The notes below the pieces were generated by a model that saw only the letters and a program-made list of their open reading frames with translations, was not told where the DNA came from and made no database searches. Both the position numbers and the translations under genes were made by a program. Source: Apostichopus japonicus (lineage: Eukaryota; Echinodermata; Holothuroidea; Aspidochirotida; Stichopodidae). From it: DNA of 64,000 bases. Within the stretch, counting starts at the first letter, position 1. Every line of letters begins with the position of its first letter. The stretch covers positions 22,652,341-22,716,340 of the forward strand of contig NC_092575.1 of the NCBI RefSeq assembly GCF_037975245.1. Direction: 5' to 3'. This document shows, piece after piece, positions 1 to 12,781 of the stretch.

Positions 1-1103
1 TGCAGCAGTATTGTGTCTGTAAAGACCTTTCAACTGTCTGAAAATTAGGCCAATTGGAAGTAAACTATTTCATTAGACTATTAACAGTGACAGACTAGAT
101 TGGCAGGCTGACAAGCAGATACATGGACAAATGCAGAGTTTGATGGACTGGTTAGCTCTCTGGCTTGAGTCGTCAAGTTCGTCGCAGGTCTACTTATCAC
201 TACAATTAGGAAAGGTGACTAATAGCTTTGGACGACAATAACAAGGTGTTTGGCTGCCAAAATATCAGCAGCCTTGCAGATTCTGTATTTTAACTGTTTC
301 CTGTTTTTGTTTTTGTTTTGCTATTGATTGACATCTTTCATGCTGATACACTTCTTATAGTGTTAATGAATCATTTTTATTTTACACTATGACTACTTGA
401 TGACTTCCTTGGCTAGTAGGCTTCTCAGAGCATGTACAACATATATATTTACATGTATATGTATATGCAAAGACAATCAAGTGCTTGAAATGAAAGTCTT
501 TTAAAATTCAAATCAAAGTCTATTTAAAATTGAACAGCGCCACCATATCTGCATGATCACTAAAACGCTGTTTGTCCAGCATTTATCTCTAACCTTGCAC
601 ACAAAAGTACATGAGGATAATTCAAAACCAACAATATCAACCAGTAACTACAAGTACGTCTTTTAGTCAATGCTGTCAGAGGCTAGTATATTTTAGATGC
701 GAAAGAGTATTTCTTATGTACATGAATATGTTAACTGCATAACTTGTTAAATATTTGATCATAATACATGTATGCCTTACTATATATTTCTTGTTTTGGA
801 CTAAACCATCTTTGAGACCATTTGAGATGCTAAAGAACATCTAGATAATCAATCTATTACTTTGCCTGATCTTTCGTCGGCCTTTACGGGAACAGGATCA
901 CAGACTTGGACTTGAACTGAACTCCTGCAGTCATTTCAAACTCACCATCAAATACCTCCTCCACCATCATCAGGATTCTATCATCATACGATTGTCAAAA
1001 ATTGGAAGATCATCAAGTGACCATACCATCTAAGCCACCATCTCTGACCCTGAACCCTGTGAGGGGGGGATGGCCAAATAGTCCAGTCTATGGTCCAACT
1101 TAC
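1..1103 (-). other. Slingshot intron 5, partial
   Basis: Intronic A+T-rich sequence downstream of exon 5 on the gene strand. I see no recognisable exon or mobile element. A short open stretch on the minus strand around 885-990 is noted among the rejected items. Confidence 0.7.
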
Positions 1104-1351
1104 CACATTGCTTGAATAGACACTGGCTTGAAGATGTAGGACCTAGCGCTGGTGTGTACGCCAAACCCACCATCTCCGTCCATGGATATACCGGTGTCCC
1201 CCCATATTGGAAGGACGAGGCCGACGGTACAGTTAGAGTTCTGGAGATCTACCCCTAGGATAATGGTCTCTTCCGTGTCGTCGACTCCCAGTGTGGACAC
1301 CAGGACCATGTATCGTACATACTGGTCGTAAATATTCTCCAGGCGGACAGC
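1104..1351 (-). CDS. SSH: Slingshot coding exon 5 (core of SSH-N domain)
   Basis: The acceptor is gtctttacag and the donor is GTAAGT at 1103. This is the longest exon, 248 bp (82 codons plus two bases). It encodes the best-conserved part of the non-catalytic N-terminal domain: AVRLENIYDQYVRYMV, the acidic DDTEET segment, GLVLPIWGDT, SMDGDGGFGV and IFKPVSIQAM, with the final tryptophan codon split by the intron. The reading frame stops at once in the intron (TAA inside GTAAGT), which fixes the 3' end. The next family block (SALQ-LHKACE) is not visible in bases 1-1103. Confidence 0.96.
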
Positions 1352-3768
1352 CTGTAAAGACGCACGAGGGTACAAACAGTTAATAGGGGGGGGATGCATA
1401 AAACTTAACCTGATATTAATTTTCTTTCACTTCATATCACTTTTACATGTCATTCACCGTTATCAAGATAAAAGATATTTATAAACAAAAAGATTAAAAA
1501 ACCCCAAAAGTTCAAGTACTTCTGCTTGAATAAATATTCCAGCCCCAAATAAAAAGAATCTTTACTAAATGACAATGCTACCACAGGTATGCCATATCCT
1601 CAGGAGAGTATAAAAGATAAGTGAAGGAGGGAGGGAGGGATAGTAAAGGGGAGGATGGGCTGGTCACCCTTGATGGATTCTTAAACTGACTAAAATTAGG
1701 AGTGAAGCAACTAATTTTGGCTGACCAAATGTGTTGACTTTCTCACAAATTACAAAAAAGAAAGAAGAAATATCAAAAGTAAAGAGAATACATGCCAGTT
1801 TCCTGGAACAGCAAGTAGAGTCATAGTGTAAACATATCTATAAGCAACAACCATTTACAAAGAAATCTACTTGCAACAAGTCTAAGTCTTTCCAACAACC
1901 ATTTTTTTTAACACATTTCTGTGTGACTGCATAGAGATGTCAACTGCATGTTTACAGACACATTTGTTTACTTTTAAATCGACTTTAATGACGTGAAATG
2001 AATTTTAATAACGTGGAATGAATCAGGTACCTGCATATTTCTAAAGTGCTAGGAATATGAAAATCTAGTATCATGGATAACAAGTAAGCAAAGTGATTAA
2101 ATATGTATGTTTTACAAATGCTACCATTATTTGTTGTAAAGCTACATAGATTGGAAAGCTGAGAGTATTATGAGTAAAGTTGTAACCAGCAAATGGAATG
2201 AGGCAAAAATGTAGTTGCCAGAATATCTGTGGATTTAGGAGTTAAAAGCCTGGCATTTAGGATATAACTCTGTACACTACATATAGTTAAGAGATGAAGC
2301 AACCAGTGGAAATTATCAGTGGGATGCACAGGATTTCAAAGTGGGGGAGGGGTGCGGGTGTGGTGAGTGGTGTGGTGCGGGATTTTTACATCTCTGACCA
2401 ATTTAGGTAGGGTTTGAATCTAAATGGAAGGCTCAGAGGAGAATGATAGATTTTATAAAAGAAGGGGTGTGGCCCTGGGATGTTTGAGGGACTTCAACTC
2501 CTACCTGGGGTGGGGATGGGGTGGGTGAAGTCTGGGGTCCTCCCTCCTAAATAACTTAGACATTAAATGGTGCGTTCTGAAGCATATTTAGACTATAAAT
2601 TAGGTTTATAATTAGTTTCTGAATACAAGGCAATGTAAATTACTACACTTGATCTATTGTGTGTGGTTGAAAACCTGCCAGTGTACACTCATAGCAGTGA
2701 TCTAATTCTATTTCCCCTGCCCTGCATGAACCATTTCCTGCACAGACGATGGAAGGCTATGACTCCTGATACTTTAAAATACAACAAATATTGTATAGTA
2801 ATTGGAAAAAATCACTCAATTGTTGTACAAGTTTGAAAAAATTATATGTATCATGTAAGTTCAATGTGAAGCACAAATATAGTCAAATGCTTCAAAGATT
2901 CTCAAATGTCGCCACCTGTCTACACAGTACTAATTCAATTCGGTACTCATGTCCTTTAAAGATGCAAGTGTTTAAAAGACCACAACTGGTTGACAAACCT
3001 ATGATTAACTTATCACATTTCTTTTTGAAAAAAAACTGAATTATAATTCTGTGATTTATTCTACCATTTACCTTCGTCACTGCGTGGAGCATTTGACTCA
3101 TTCAAGTGAGGAACTTAAGATATGCTTAATTACAAAGACTGCTCAGAGCAGTTTGCTCATTAATCATTCTTCTGAATACGCCAAACCATATTAGAGTGTG
3201 TCGATTCATTAATCTTAATATGACATCTCCATGAATAATTCAGTAAACAGCAGTACAGCAGAGTAGGTATATATAGATGGCAATACTTCATGAAATGTCA
3301 AAAACTGTGGCAATTAACATCACTTATGCATTCATCTAAAGAATATTAAAGACCTGGAAATTCCAAGATTTTAATTCCTAAAACTGATTTCAGAGACATT
3401 TTTGTAACAAAACTAGGTTTATTGTCATGATCGTTAAACACATCACTCATGCATTAATTGTCTCTACTTTCTGTCGACTGAAGAGTCCTTGGATTGGTTA
3501 TTGCCCGAGTTATCAAGACTAGCAGAGGTAATTGAAAAAGTTTTGCAGTGAACTGTCTCTTAAATCTCAGATCCCCGGTCACTATGGGAGACCAAGGAAG
3601 GGAAGGGGGTGAGGGGGAAGACATGGTCTCCCAGTATTTTTCAAGATGAGTTTCAAGAAGGCGTGGTAAATTAAACAACACATCTTCTGTCCCACCCTTC
3701 CCTTGGTCGAGGTATAATGTTTATACAAGATGATTCTTTAATTAAATAATTAATTAATTAAGACCTAC
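1352..3768 (-). other. Slingshot intron 4
   Basis: A 2.4 kb intron. It holds purine-rich tracts (GGGAGG repeats near 1625-1660; G-rich stretches near 2340-2370 and 2495-2540) and a (TTAA)n-like run at 3738-3760 beside exon 4. No gene or clear mobile element is seen. Confidence 0.7.
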
Positions 3769-3839
3769 CAAAGTAATTGTGTCTTGAGATCGGAGCAGAA
3801 AGAAGATACTCTGGAGGTGCTGTTGCAGCTCTCCTACGA
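3769..3839 (-). CDS. SSH: Slingshot coding exon 4 (LQQHLQ block)
   Basis: The acceptor is ctttctttcag and the donor is GTAGGT at 3768. With the G carried over from the previous exon it encodes VVGELQQHLQSIFFLLRSQ and DTITL. It aligns with vertebrate AGDL-QHLQ-M--LLR-ED-I-L, immediately before AVRLE. Its 71 bp are two bases plus 23 codons, so it ends in phase 0 as the next exon requires. The 23-bp minisatellite starting near 3920 lies less than 100 bp from its acceptor. Confidence 0.94.
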
Positions 3840-3919
3840 CTGAAAGAAAGAGATAAAAACAAGAGATATTAAGTCAAAAGCCTTGTTAATGCTGTTAACG
3901 AAAAGGCCCATGTACATAA

Positions 3920-4435
3920 ACACCAGAGACGATCTCAGTCTCCCACCAGAGACTAGCTCAGTCTCCCACCAGAGAATACCTCAGTCTCTCACCTGAGACT
4001 AGCTCAGTCTCCCACCAGAGACTACCTCAGTCTCCCACCAGAGACCATCTCTGTCTCCCACCAGAGACCACCTCAGTCTCCCACCAGAGACGACCCCAGT
4101 CTCCCACCAGAGACTACCTCAGTCTCCCACCAGAGACGACCCCAGTCTCCCACCAGAGACGATCTCAGTCTCCAACCAGAGACTACCTCAATCCCCAACC
4201 AGAGACTACCCCAGTCTCCCACCAGAGACGATCTCAGTCTCCAACCAGAGACTACCTCAATCCCCAACCAGAGACTATCTCAGTCTCCCACCAGAGACTA
4301 TCTCAGTCTCCCACCAGAGACTATCTCAGTCTACCACCAGAGACTATCTCAGTCTCCCACTAGAGACTATCTCAGTCCCCCACCAGAGACTATCTCAGTC
4401 TCCCATCAGAGACTCCCACCAGAGATCTCAGTTTC
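3920..4435. repeat. 23-bp minisatellite, about 22 copies
   Basis: Tandem units of the form TCTCCCACCAGAGACTACCT plus CAG, period 23 bp, with scattered substitutions and a shortened unit near 4411. The array ends about 80 bp upstream, in transcript order, of exon 4. The open frame across it on the minus strand is an artefact of the repeat. Confidence 0.95.
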
Positions 4436-6147
4436 ACACAACTGACAGTTCAGAGAAAGAACGAAAAAGCATTGCATAAGGAAACGTATATCGTAAACAA
4501 TTAGGCTGTTACACTTCAGACAGATATCCTGTAGATCACATATGGAGGAGGAAGACTCCACATTGCTGACTCCAGCTACAGTATATTTGCATTAGGCTCA
4601 CACCACCTTACCCAGATTCTTATTCCTTCTTCAAATGCGTCTTGCTTGCAAGGACAAACCAGAAGCAAGACGGAATTGTCCAGACTGAAATATACATCTT
4701 TCATTTAATTCATTAATGTTTTATAGTGTTGGTCTATAAGCCTTTCATTAACTAGTACATGATCTACTGTACTGTACCTTTGATATCTTTATATCAGGAT
4801 TGGAAAGATCACTTGATCTGTTTATATTAAACTTTTGGTTTGACAAACTTCTGAAAAGAAAAACCATGCACATTTTGATTCTTCTTCAACTCAATGGAAG
4901 AAAAAGGGTTTTGTTTTCGTTGAACATACTTTGATTCAAAGTTCATCTTCAAACTCCCCCCCCCCCCCTCGAAAGGAAACATGACAATGGATTAGATCTT
5001 AGATTAAGTAAACATAACAGTAACTGCGGAGAGAAGAATGGGTCACGGAAGATACTTCAGGTGAAACCAAAAACGATCTAACTTCCTGCTTCCTCCTTGT
5101 CACAACAACACTGTGTGCTTGGACAGACTCAGCAGCGTGAGAAGAACAGTGTCGACTCATGAATAACAAAGGAAGTAAATCCCCATCAAAAGACATAAAG
5201 ATACACAATATAAATGGATTAACCAATCTCAGCGCATTCTCAGGTAGCTTAAAGGGAGTGAAGACTCGCGCACAATGAAATGTCTAACCTGACCTAGTTT
5301 CGAATGAGGTGTAACAGAAGTGTTAGACACCACCATCGATCCCAGAAAAATACACACAAAGCTTGCTACCGTCGGTAATTAGACACTAGTGTACAGTCAA
5401 CACATGCAGCTTCGCTCAATACCCACAACACAGTGTACATAGCAGTGTTGGACATCTCAGGTCCAGATAACAAGGTATCACGTTACATAACTGTAGACAT
5501 TTTGTAGCGACAAGAAGAAAACTTCATTTGCAAGCAATGGAAAGTTAACTTTTTTTCAGAAGGTAACACATGGTTTGGGGCGAGTCTTCAATGCCTTTAA
5601 TATGAATGACCACTTCTTTATATACACAAAGATCTCAATTTCTCAAATGCACAATCCCAATTCAAAAGACCCCTGAAAAATATTTATGTCAAACGTGGTG
5701 GGGCAGAGGCAGCAGGAGTTGGAACAATGTAGAGCAGTGTTGGACCTGCTGCCTACTACATGACACTACACCCCCTCCTGGTAGCTCATCTGCTGTAAAA
5801 ATTGTAGAGGACATTTGAAAGGCCCTCCCTCCAACCCCCCTCTTCCACCAGTCTTTGATGTCATGGGCCTCGCCATTTAGCTTACATCTCCCCCTCCCCC
5901 CCCCAAACCCTTAAAAATATATAATTTATGATCCAGACAATCTTCAATCAAATAAAGCTGTGTTACCTCATTTGTTTTTTTGGGGGGGTTTTATTATCCA
6001 TTATTTTACAGCAACAAGAACTAGTATGAGACATCCTTGTTAGAGTGCCAATTAAATCTTAGCTGCCTTCCTGCACATTATATATATTCCGCTCTGTCCA
6101 CCGGACATAGAGCACTCTGCGCCAAGATAGAGGCCAACCAACCAACC

Positions 6148-6200
<53 letters not shown>
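6148..6200. repeat. Compound microsatellite (CT)n(TA)n
   Basis: About ten CT units followed directly by about sixteen TA units. Confidence 0.95.
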
Positions 6201-6201
<1 letters not shown>

Positions 6202-8576
6202 TGTATATATAGCTTCCTTCTAAACAATGGATTGGATGGTGCTGATTTACAGCTGCCTATGACCCTCCATGGCCTCACATGCCCTTTATCAAATCCCATC
6301 ATAAATGGGACAGCTCATCCTATAATCTACAGTAGTCTGGTTAACTAGAGTGATATATTCCAATGGTAGAGCTATTGGTTTCAATCATCTGCTAGAGAGT
6401 GCTAGGTAAACAATATAGGCCATTAATCAGAATAGTTGGTTATCTGATTGTAAACAACTCCCTCATAGTATTGAAGGTATTCATAAGAATTCAGAACCAC
6501 TTATGAAGAGAGGTGTTTACAAGACAAGGGAATTGACAGGTTTAATTTACAAGCAAGAGGCCATTTACCCACAATTCATTCAAGACTGACTGGATAGGTC
6601 ATATAATAACTGCACATATTTCCTAATACATATTACATTAATTGCATTGATCTAGCCTTTAACATATATGACCCTAGCAACAAGTAACATAGAGCATCAG
6701 CAGTCTACACATACCTTTAGCCTGGTGTTTGACCTATGACCCCATACTATGGTACATAATTGTATATACACCACTGGAAATGTGAAAGAAGTCTAGCTGA
6801 GCTATGCAAAACTAAAAGTAAGAAAATAAAAGTCATCCTAGGTGTCAGTATCACTTAAATTAATTTTGTCAAATGAAAAAGATAATAAAATTAATTATAA
6901 GTTGTAATTTCCTTAGTCTTCATTACTAGAACTATGACCTGATTAGTCAAACTAACACACCGTCTTGGTCTGGAATCGAAAAGTTACTTTATAATTCAAT
7001 TTGAGAACCGTTCTTTCAAATTTTAACAAACCTGAGGAGAGTTCAAATTAGATTTGACGTCATCCATAAAACCCGTTGAACCCCCTATTGTGTAAATGCT
7101 GTCAACACACACGTAGACCTTTTTTAGGGTACTACCGTACATACAGTATATACTGTACAAAGTAAACAAAAACATTGACTCTGCCTTATTATTCAGTATT
7201 TATTAATTTGTTTTCATGATAAGCTAAGTACACAAAGAAATATATGTTTATGTTTAGATAGATAGAATATGGTAAGGCTCCTTTAACAGTACCAAAATGT
7301 TAACACAAATACCAAATAGGAAAGGTAAACATACTGTACAGTATCTCGCAAATACAACAACAACAACCCTGCAGCCGTCTAAATTATCATCGAACTATCA
7401 AACACATTTGTTAAGAACTGTTTGTTTTGTAGCAGAATATAGAGAGGTTTATGTGGTGTAGTACATCAGAAGAGCAGTGGGTACACTATGGGCTATGAAA
7501 TGATACAGCTGGGGTAATCATTTTAGTAATTCCTCGAAACTTACTGGTTTGGATATTTACGAATGATTGATGATGATACTTTAACCAGTCTTCTATACAT
7601 ACACACCAATGTACCCAACAGTCTAAGAACTGCAAACAATCTTGCACTGAGCTTTTACATATGGCGAAAAATTCTGTTTCCGTTTTCTTCTTCAACGAGC
7701 CCACCCCTTTGAGACAATGAAATATATGTCCGTGCACGCTCTAGTGCCAGTCATAAAATTTGCCAAGTTTCGATGATTTATTTATAAGCGATCTCCACTT
7801 TTCCTTTCAAAAGTAGTTTTTTTTCTGATGAAATGAAATTCAAACTTTGGACTTCACCTTGGTTACTTCAGAGTAGTTTTTTTTCATGCTACCATGGATA
7901 CCCTCAGGCACATCGCGCAGTGCTTGTAATAGAATATGAGAGCTCAAAATTTGACGGGAGAGCGAGGGCACTTCATACTTTGTCGTGATAACACAGATAT
8001 GTGACATTTCCATTACTTTAAATGTAAATAAAAAAGTTCCCATTAATTTGACAGATTATTTATAAGTAGGTGAATCTAAATTACAGAAAACATCTAACCA
8101 GACAAACGGAAGGTTAAATTCTAGGTACGGATAACAGTCGCTAATTTTTGACAGATATAAGAACTTACTTCGAGTAAATCCAACGATGAATGATTTGCAA
8201 GTAACGGTATAGTTTGATAATTAGTTGACCTGCACACAAAACTATGCATGTACTTGAAACATTTAAACCCTGAGCGATAACCATTTCCAAGGATTTTATG
8301 CAGTCAACAGGAGGTAGAGACAACTAATACATGAGTAATGTATTTAGATGTAAGTTTAATTAGAACGAGGGCCGCGGGGTTGGGATTGGATATCCAAAAA
8401 TGTGTGAATATTAATACAGGACTTGATGTGAATGTCCTCCAAGGTATGACACAACTGTAAAGACAAACTATAACTGCACTCAGGACACCATTGCTATTTC
8501 GATATATCTGTGTCATTAAAGAGTCTCGTTTGTCTACACGCATGTGTTGTAAGACACTGGTATTGTAAGAAAATGC

Positions 8577-8965
8577 TATATGAGGTTGAACCTATATATA
8601 GTAGAATATAATAGACATTAATGTTATGAGGTTTAACCTATATATGATATCATGACATTGCTGTTATGAGGGGTTGAATCTTAGCAGATATCAGACATCA
8701 CTTTTACTGTATGAAGATAAACCATATAGTTATATCAGACATTGCTGTTATGAGAAGTTATTGAACCTTAGTACAGTAGATATCAGACATTGCTGTTATC
8801 TGAATCTATAAAGTAGACTAAATCAGACATTGCTGTTAAGGGATTAAACCTAGTAGATATCAGACATTGCTGTTATCTGAATCTATAAAGTAGACTAAAT
8901 CAGACATTGCTGTTATGGGATTAAACCTAGTAGATATCAGACATTGCTGTTATAAGGTTAAACCG
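8577..8965. repeat. Tandem repeat with 37/40-bp alternating units (77-bp higher order)
   Basis: TCAGACATTGCTGTTA recurs at 8783, 8823, 8860, 8900 and 8937, spaced 40, 37, 40, 37, so two subunit types alternate in a 77-bp higher-order unit. More diverged copies extend left to about 8577. Confidence 0.9.
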
Positions 8966-9289
8966 ACATCAGTCCTGACGATTTTTCCCATTTCAGAATA
9001 AAATATGTAAATATTTATCAAATGTTGTGATTTTCTTTAATATCTACTGTGGCTGCTGTATAAAGAGAATTTGTACTTCAAACAATGAACATACAGTATA
9101 TAGTCTGTGAAGACTGAAACATCAAATTCTTGTAAAGATTTGAACAAGGAAGGGTCTAGGGACCTTATTAATGGAGTATGGGTATAATTAATGACATAAA
9201 CAAACATTCAATCACAGTAAAGCCAGGTTAACTGCAAATACTTGGGATATTGGCAGGTCTACCATACTACTCTACCACATATTAACGAG

Positions 9290-9307
9290 GAAATAATGTG
9301 CAAGCAT
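9290..9307. repeat. Target-site duplication, left copy
   Basis: GAAATAATGTGCAAGCAT, identical over 18 bp to 9653-9670, bracketing the truncated retrotransposon. Confidence 0.9.
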
Positions 9308-9652
9308 CATCAACATCATCAGTTCGACCTTGGTCGACCATTATCATCATGAGGGGTACGAGAAGTTGGCCGGACAATAACCTGGCATCGAGATTTCCAG
9401 TCATTTCTGTCTTCCATAAGGGTTGCTAGCTCAGACATACTTTCAGCCCCACTGTCCTCTAGGAGGAAATGCAGGAAGGTTTTATGCCTTGCACCAGGGG
9501 TACCATGTTTTGGCTCCCAGAGAATGAACTTGTTGGCTGCTTCTTCTGGGTGTCGGTGGTAGTGACCAGCTGCTCTTAGTCTTCGTTCTCTAATTTTCAT
9601 GGACACCATTGGAAGATCGCCAAAAAGCTGTTTGTTGGGTATCTTCCACATT
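9308..9652 (-). mobile_element. 5'-truncated non-LTR retrotransposon, reverse transcriptase C-terminus
   Basis: The minus strand encodes the last ~105 residues of a LINE reverse transcriptase of the kind often annotated as endonuclease-reverse transcriptase. Diagnostic pieces are KIRERRLRAAGHYHRHPEEA, NKFILWEPKHG, SELATLMEDRNDW and a DDNGRPRSN end, followed by a short GATGATG-type tail at the low-coordinate end. The insertion is flanked by a perfect 18-bp direct repeat, GAAATAATGTGCAAGCAT, at 9290-9307 and 9653-9670. It lacks the endonuclease and catalytic reverse transcriptase parts, so it is immobile. The frame is intact, suggesting a fairly recent insertion. Family assignment (RTE-like) is tentative. 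Confidence 0.9.
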
Positions 9653-9670
9653 GAAATAATGTGCAAGCAT
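9653..9670. repeat. Target-site duplication, right copy
   Basis: Identical to 9290-9307. The truncated 5' end of the element abuts this copy. Confidence 0.9.
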
Positions 9671-11029
9671 ACAGTACATTGTCAACCCTATTTTGTTGAA
9701 TAATACACGGTTCTTTACAAAACACTCTCAGAGTCATGTCTACATGTCAATAATTGAACATTACTCATGCTCTACTTACAGTTCAAAACATCCAAGCATT
9801 ACTTCAATGTGCTGTTACCATGGCAACAGTCATTTTCATTCAATGACAAAGGTATTGAAATACTGGGCTCTAAGGTTTCATAATTGAATGAGAAATATTG
9901 AGAATGGTAAGTCAACCGTAAAATGGGGTCATAACTCAAAACAGCCTACGAGCTTGTATGAGCTTGTATGACGGGCTTAAAAGAGTGTGTTAAATGTCTG
10001 TACATCATTAAACATGTTGTGTGAGTTTGAGCAGTCTGTATATGTTCAGCTGTTTGACACCTACCAAATTTACTGAAGGTTGGTTCAGTGGGTTTACTAC
10101 AACAAATGGAACAAAGGCATTACATTCCAAGTGTTCCTTACATCTACTGAAAATTTACCAGTGCTGTATGCACTAACGACTACGTTTTCTATATCTAACA
10201 ACTACGTTTGCTATATGATGCCTTTATTCAGCACAGACGAAACCTAATGAACAGTGATTGCACAAAAAGTTCTGATACTTCAAACCGCTCAATGTGTTAT
10301 ATAACTATAACTGTTTTTTGCAGGGGGGAGGGAGGGTTGATGTTTGGGAGGGGTAGGGGTATGGGAAGGGACATGATTGATGGTTCTACTTGAATTCTAT
10401 TATGAAATTATAAGATCTCAGTGCAGAAACCACCGAATCATTTATTTTTAATTCCCTCCTCGTTTGTCCTTCTTTTAGTACATTGTTTTGATTGAAATGT
10501 ATTAAGTCTTTGCAACATTTATAGGGCTAGTGAAGGCCCCTTGAATCTAATGAGAACTCAATGCATAATCTGGGAACAAGTTTAATGCTATTAATTCAGT
10601 CTTAATTCTACTACATAAGTCATTTAGGAAAAGTTGAAACCAATCAGCCCACTAGGGAGACAATGTTATTGAATTGTTTTTCAAACTAATCTTGAATATG
10701 TAAATTGAACTAAAACTCGATGAAATATACAACCAATATACAGCACTTAGCTTCCCATTCTGCTTGAATTCTACAGTCTAACTTATACCTGGAGAGAAGA
10801 CTGCAGGCTTAAGCTAGTTATTACTGTAATGTTAGATTACAGTTAAATAGAATCTTTGATGACATTTAATATCATAACTTAATCAAACATTTACTACTTT
10901 AAATAATAAATTTCAGGGATATTTCTGGCGACGGTACTAACATCCTTGGACATATCATGGGAAACTTTCAATCCGGGGACAGTTCATGAAATCTTGGGAC
11001 TGTCTCCGGAAAAGCGGCGACGTTAGGTC

Positions 11030-11068
11030 ACCTTAGGGGAGACAGGTAAGAGAGGAACGAAGTAAATT
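11030..11068 (+). repeat. Dispersed GGAGACAGGTAAG repeat, 3' part
   Basis: AGGGGAGACAGGTAAGAGAG then GAACGAAGTAAAT; the upstream part is not recognisable. Confidence 0.65.
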
Positions 11069-11449
11069 AACAGAAGCAAGGCAGACTATTAAAAAACAGT
11101 GCCTAAGTTAAGTTTTAGGCTTTTTTTTAGTCAAAGGTTAGGTTACAAGTTCCTTGTTTCTTTTTTTAAATATTTTATTCTTTCCCTATCTGAGTAGTCC
11201 AACGTATCCAACTTAGTTAGCAACAGTGTCTTTGGTAAGACACTGTTGAGCAATAGTCTGTAGAAAAGATATACTCATGTAGTAGTTACTTATGCAGACA
11301 CAAGAACACAAGAATATTGCATACCACCAGGGAGTATAAATCCCATCCACACAGGATAATCATAATAATACAGCTCTATATAAGTCAACAGACAGGACCT
11401 GGTGCTGGTAAACATGTAGCTCCCTAACGGAGGAGAATGACTTTGTTAA

Positions 11450-11990
11450 ATTACATTGTCTGATGCATAATATATATATACATATATATACTGTACAGTA
11501 TATGCACTGATTAGAAATATTGATCGGGGGAGGATACATATATAGTAATAGTACTAGATGTCTGCAAAAATATACTGTACATACTTAACATATAATTACA
11601 CTGTCTGATATGCACTGATTAGAAAATTAGAAATATTGACATCAGGGGGACCGGGGGAGGGGGGGGTACATACAGTCTAGTATAGTATAGTCTAGATGTA
11701 TACTAAACAGATTATACTGGAAACATGTTTAATTACACTGTCTGTTATATACACATATATGCACTGATAAGAAATATTGACCGGTGAGGGGGAGGGGGGA
11801 TGGTGGGGGAGGTATATACAGCATACAGTCTGGTATAGATGTCTGCAAAAATATATTATATTGTAGTAAACATGGATAATTACACTGTCTGATATACAGA
11901 TATATGTGCACTGATTAGAAATATTGACCAGGGGAGGTACATAAATAATATATTATGTCAAACAGAGATTATACTGTACTAGACATGTAT
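11450..11990. repeat. Degenerate tandem repeat, four copies of ~110-150 bp
   Basis: Blocks containing AATTACACTGTCTGATAT, GCACTGATTAGAAATATTGA and GTCTGCAAAAATATA recur; GCACTGAT lies at 11504, 11612, 11761 and 11908. Units differ by G-rich inserts. Confidence 0.85.
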
Positions 11991-12781
11991 GCTGAATCAT
12001 ATCTTGCACCTGACAAGTGCAAACTGTGTTACAATCGTTTCCAAATACGAGGTATGCACAGTTAGTATCACTACATAATCTGCATGTGAAAGCCAGTTTC
12101 CTTTCTCACGTAAGTTTTACCGGCTTTTCCACCGGTACCTTTTAACTTTACTCAACATTTCTTTGCTCATACATACAGAATCATTTCGCACGCAGATTAA
12201 CGACGGCTATATTCTAAGTCTGTATTATTTAAACTTACCTTTTTTCCCTTCCATTCACCGAAGTTCCCAAAGCTAGCTGCTCGTAGGACTGTAGAATCAT
12301 ACCATACTATTCAATAAGGTCTAGTATATGACTGTGTGCATGTTTGATAATAGTGCATGATATAAGTAGGGCTGCAACTAACTGTGTAATGGAATGTTAC
12401 AGACAGGAAGGAAGGAATTCCTTCTTACTTGCTGTGCCAGTAGGTACAGTACACATACATACATGTATGTACGTATATAATAAACCTGCCATTCGGCAGA
12501 AGATCCAGGCATGGTACTTTAAAGCAGCTTGCTGTATCAATGTTAAGAATTTACATTTTTTTTTTAACCCTAGAATCCCCGAATGCCGAGAATCGTTCGG
12601 CACGACCTGAGTCCTGACGTACCATGTCAAATAATGTAAGTGAGAAAAATGTCAAAACTTGGGAATACAAAATGAAATGTGCTGTAAATGGATCTCCGGC
12701 CAGTTGCATATTAAAGCTGCCATTTGTTCAATACATGTACTTTCATGGGGATGAGACAAAATAATTTCTGTTCAGTCCTTC

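Noticed and set aside
885-990. Minus-strand open stretch (VEEVFDGEFEMTAGVQFKSK) with a GTGAGT inside
   Set aside because: It does not match the expected next Slingshot segment, the upstream acceptor is poor, and the frame soon stops. It may be a repeat-derived fragment.
4073-4267. Repetitive minus-strand frame (GDWGSLW-type units)
   Set aside because: Artefact of the 23-bp minisatellite; 23 is not a multiple of three and the frame breaks soon.
8577-8965. Regular repeats as a CRISPR array
   Set aside because: The intervening sequences are themselves repeated, and the context is an animal intron.
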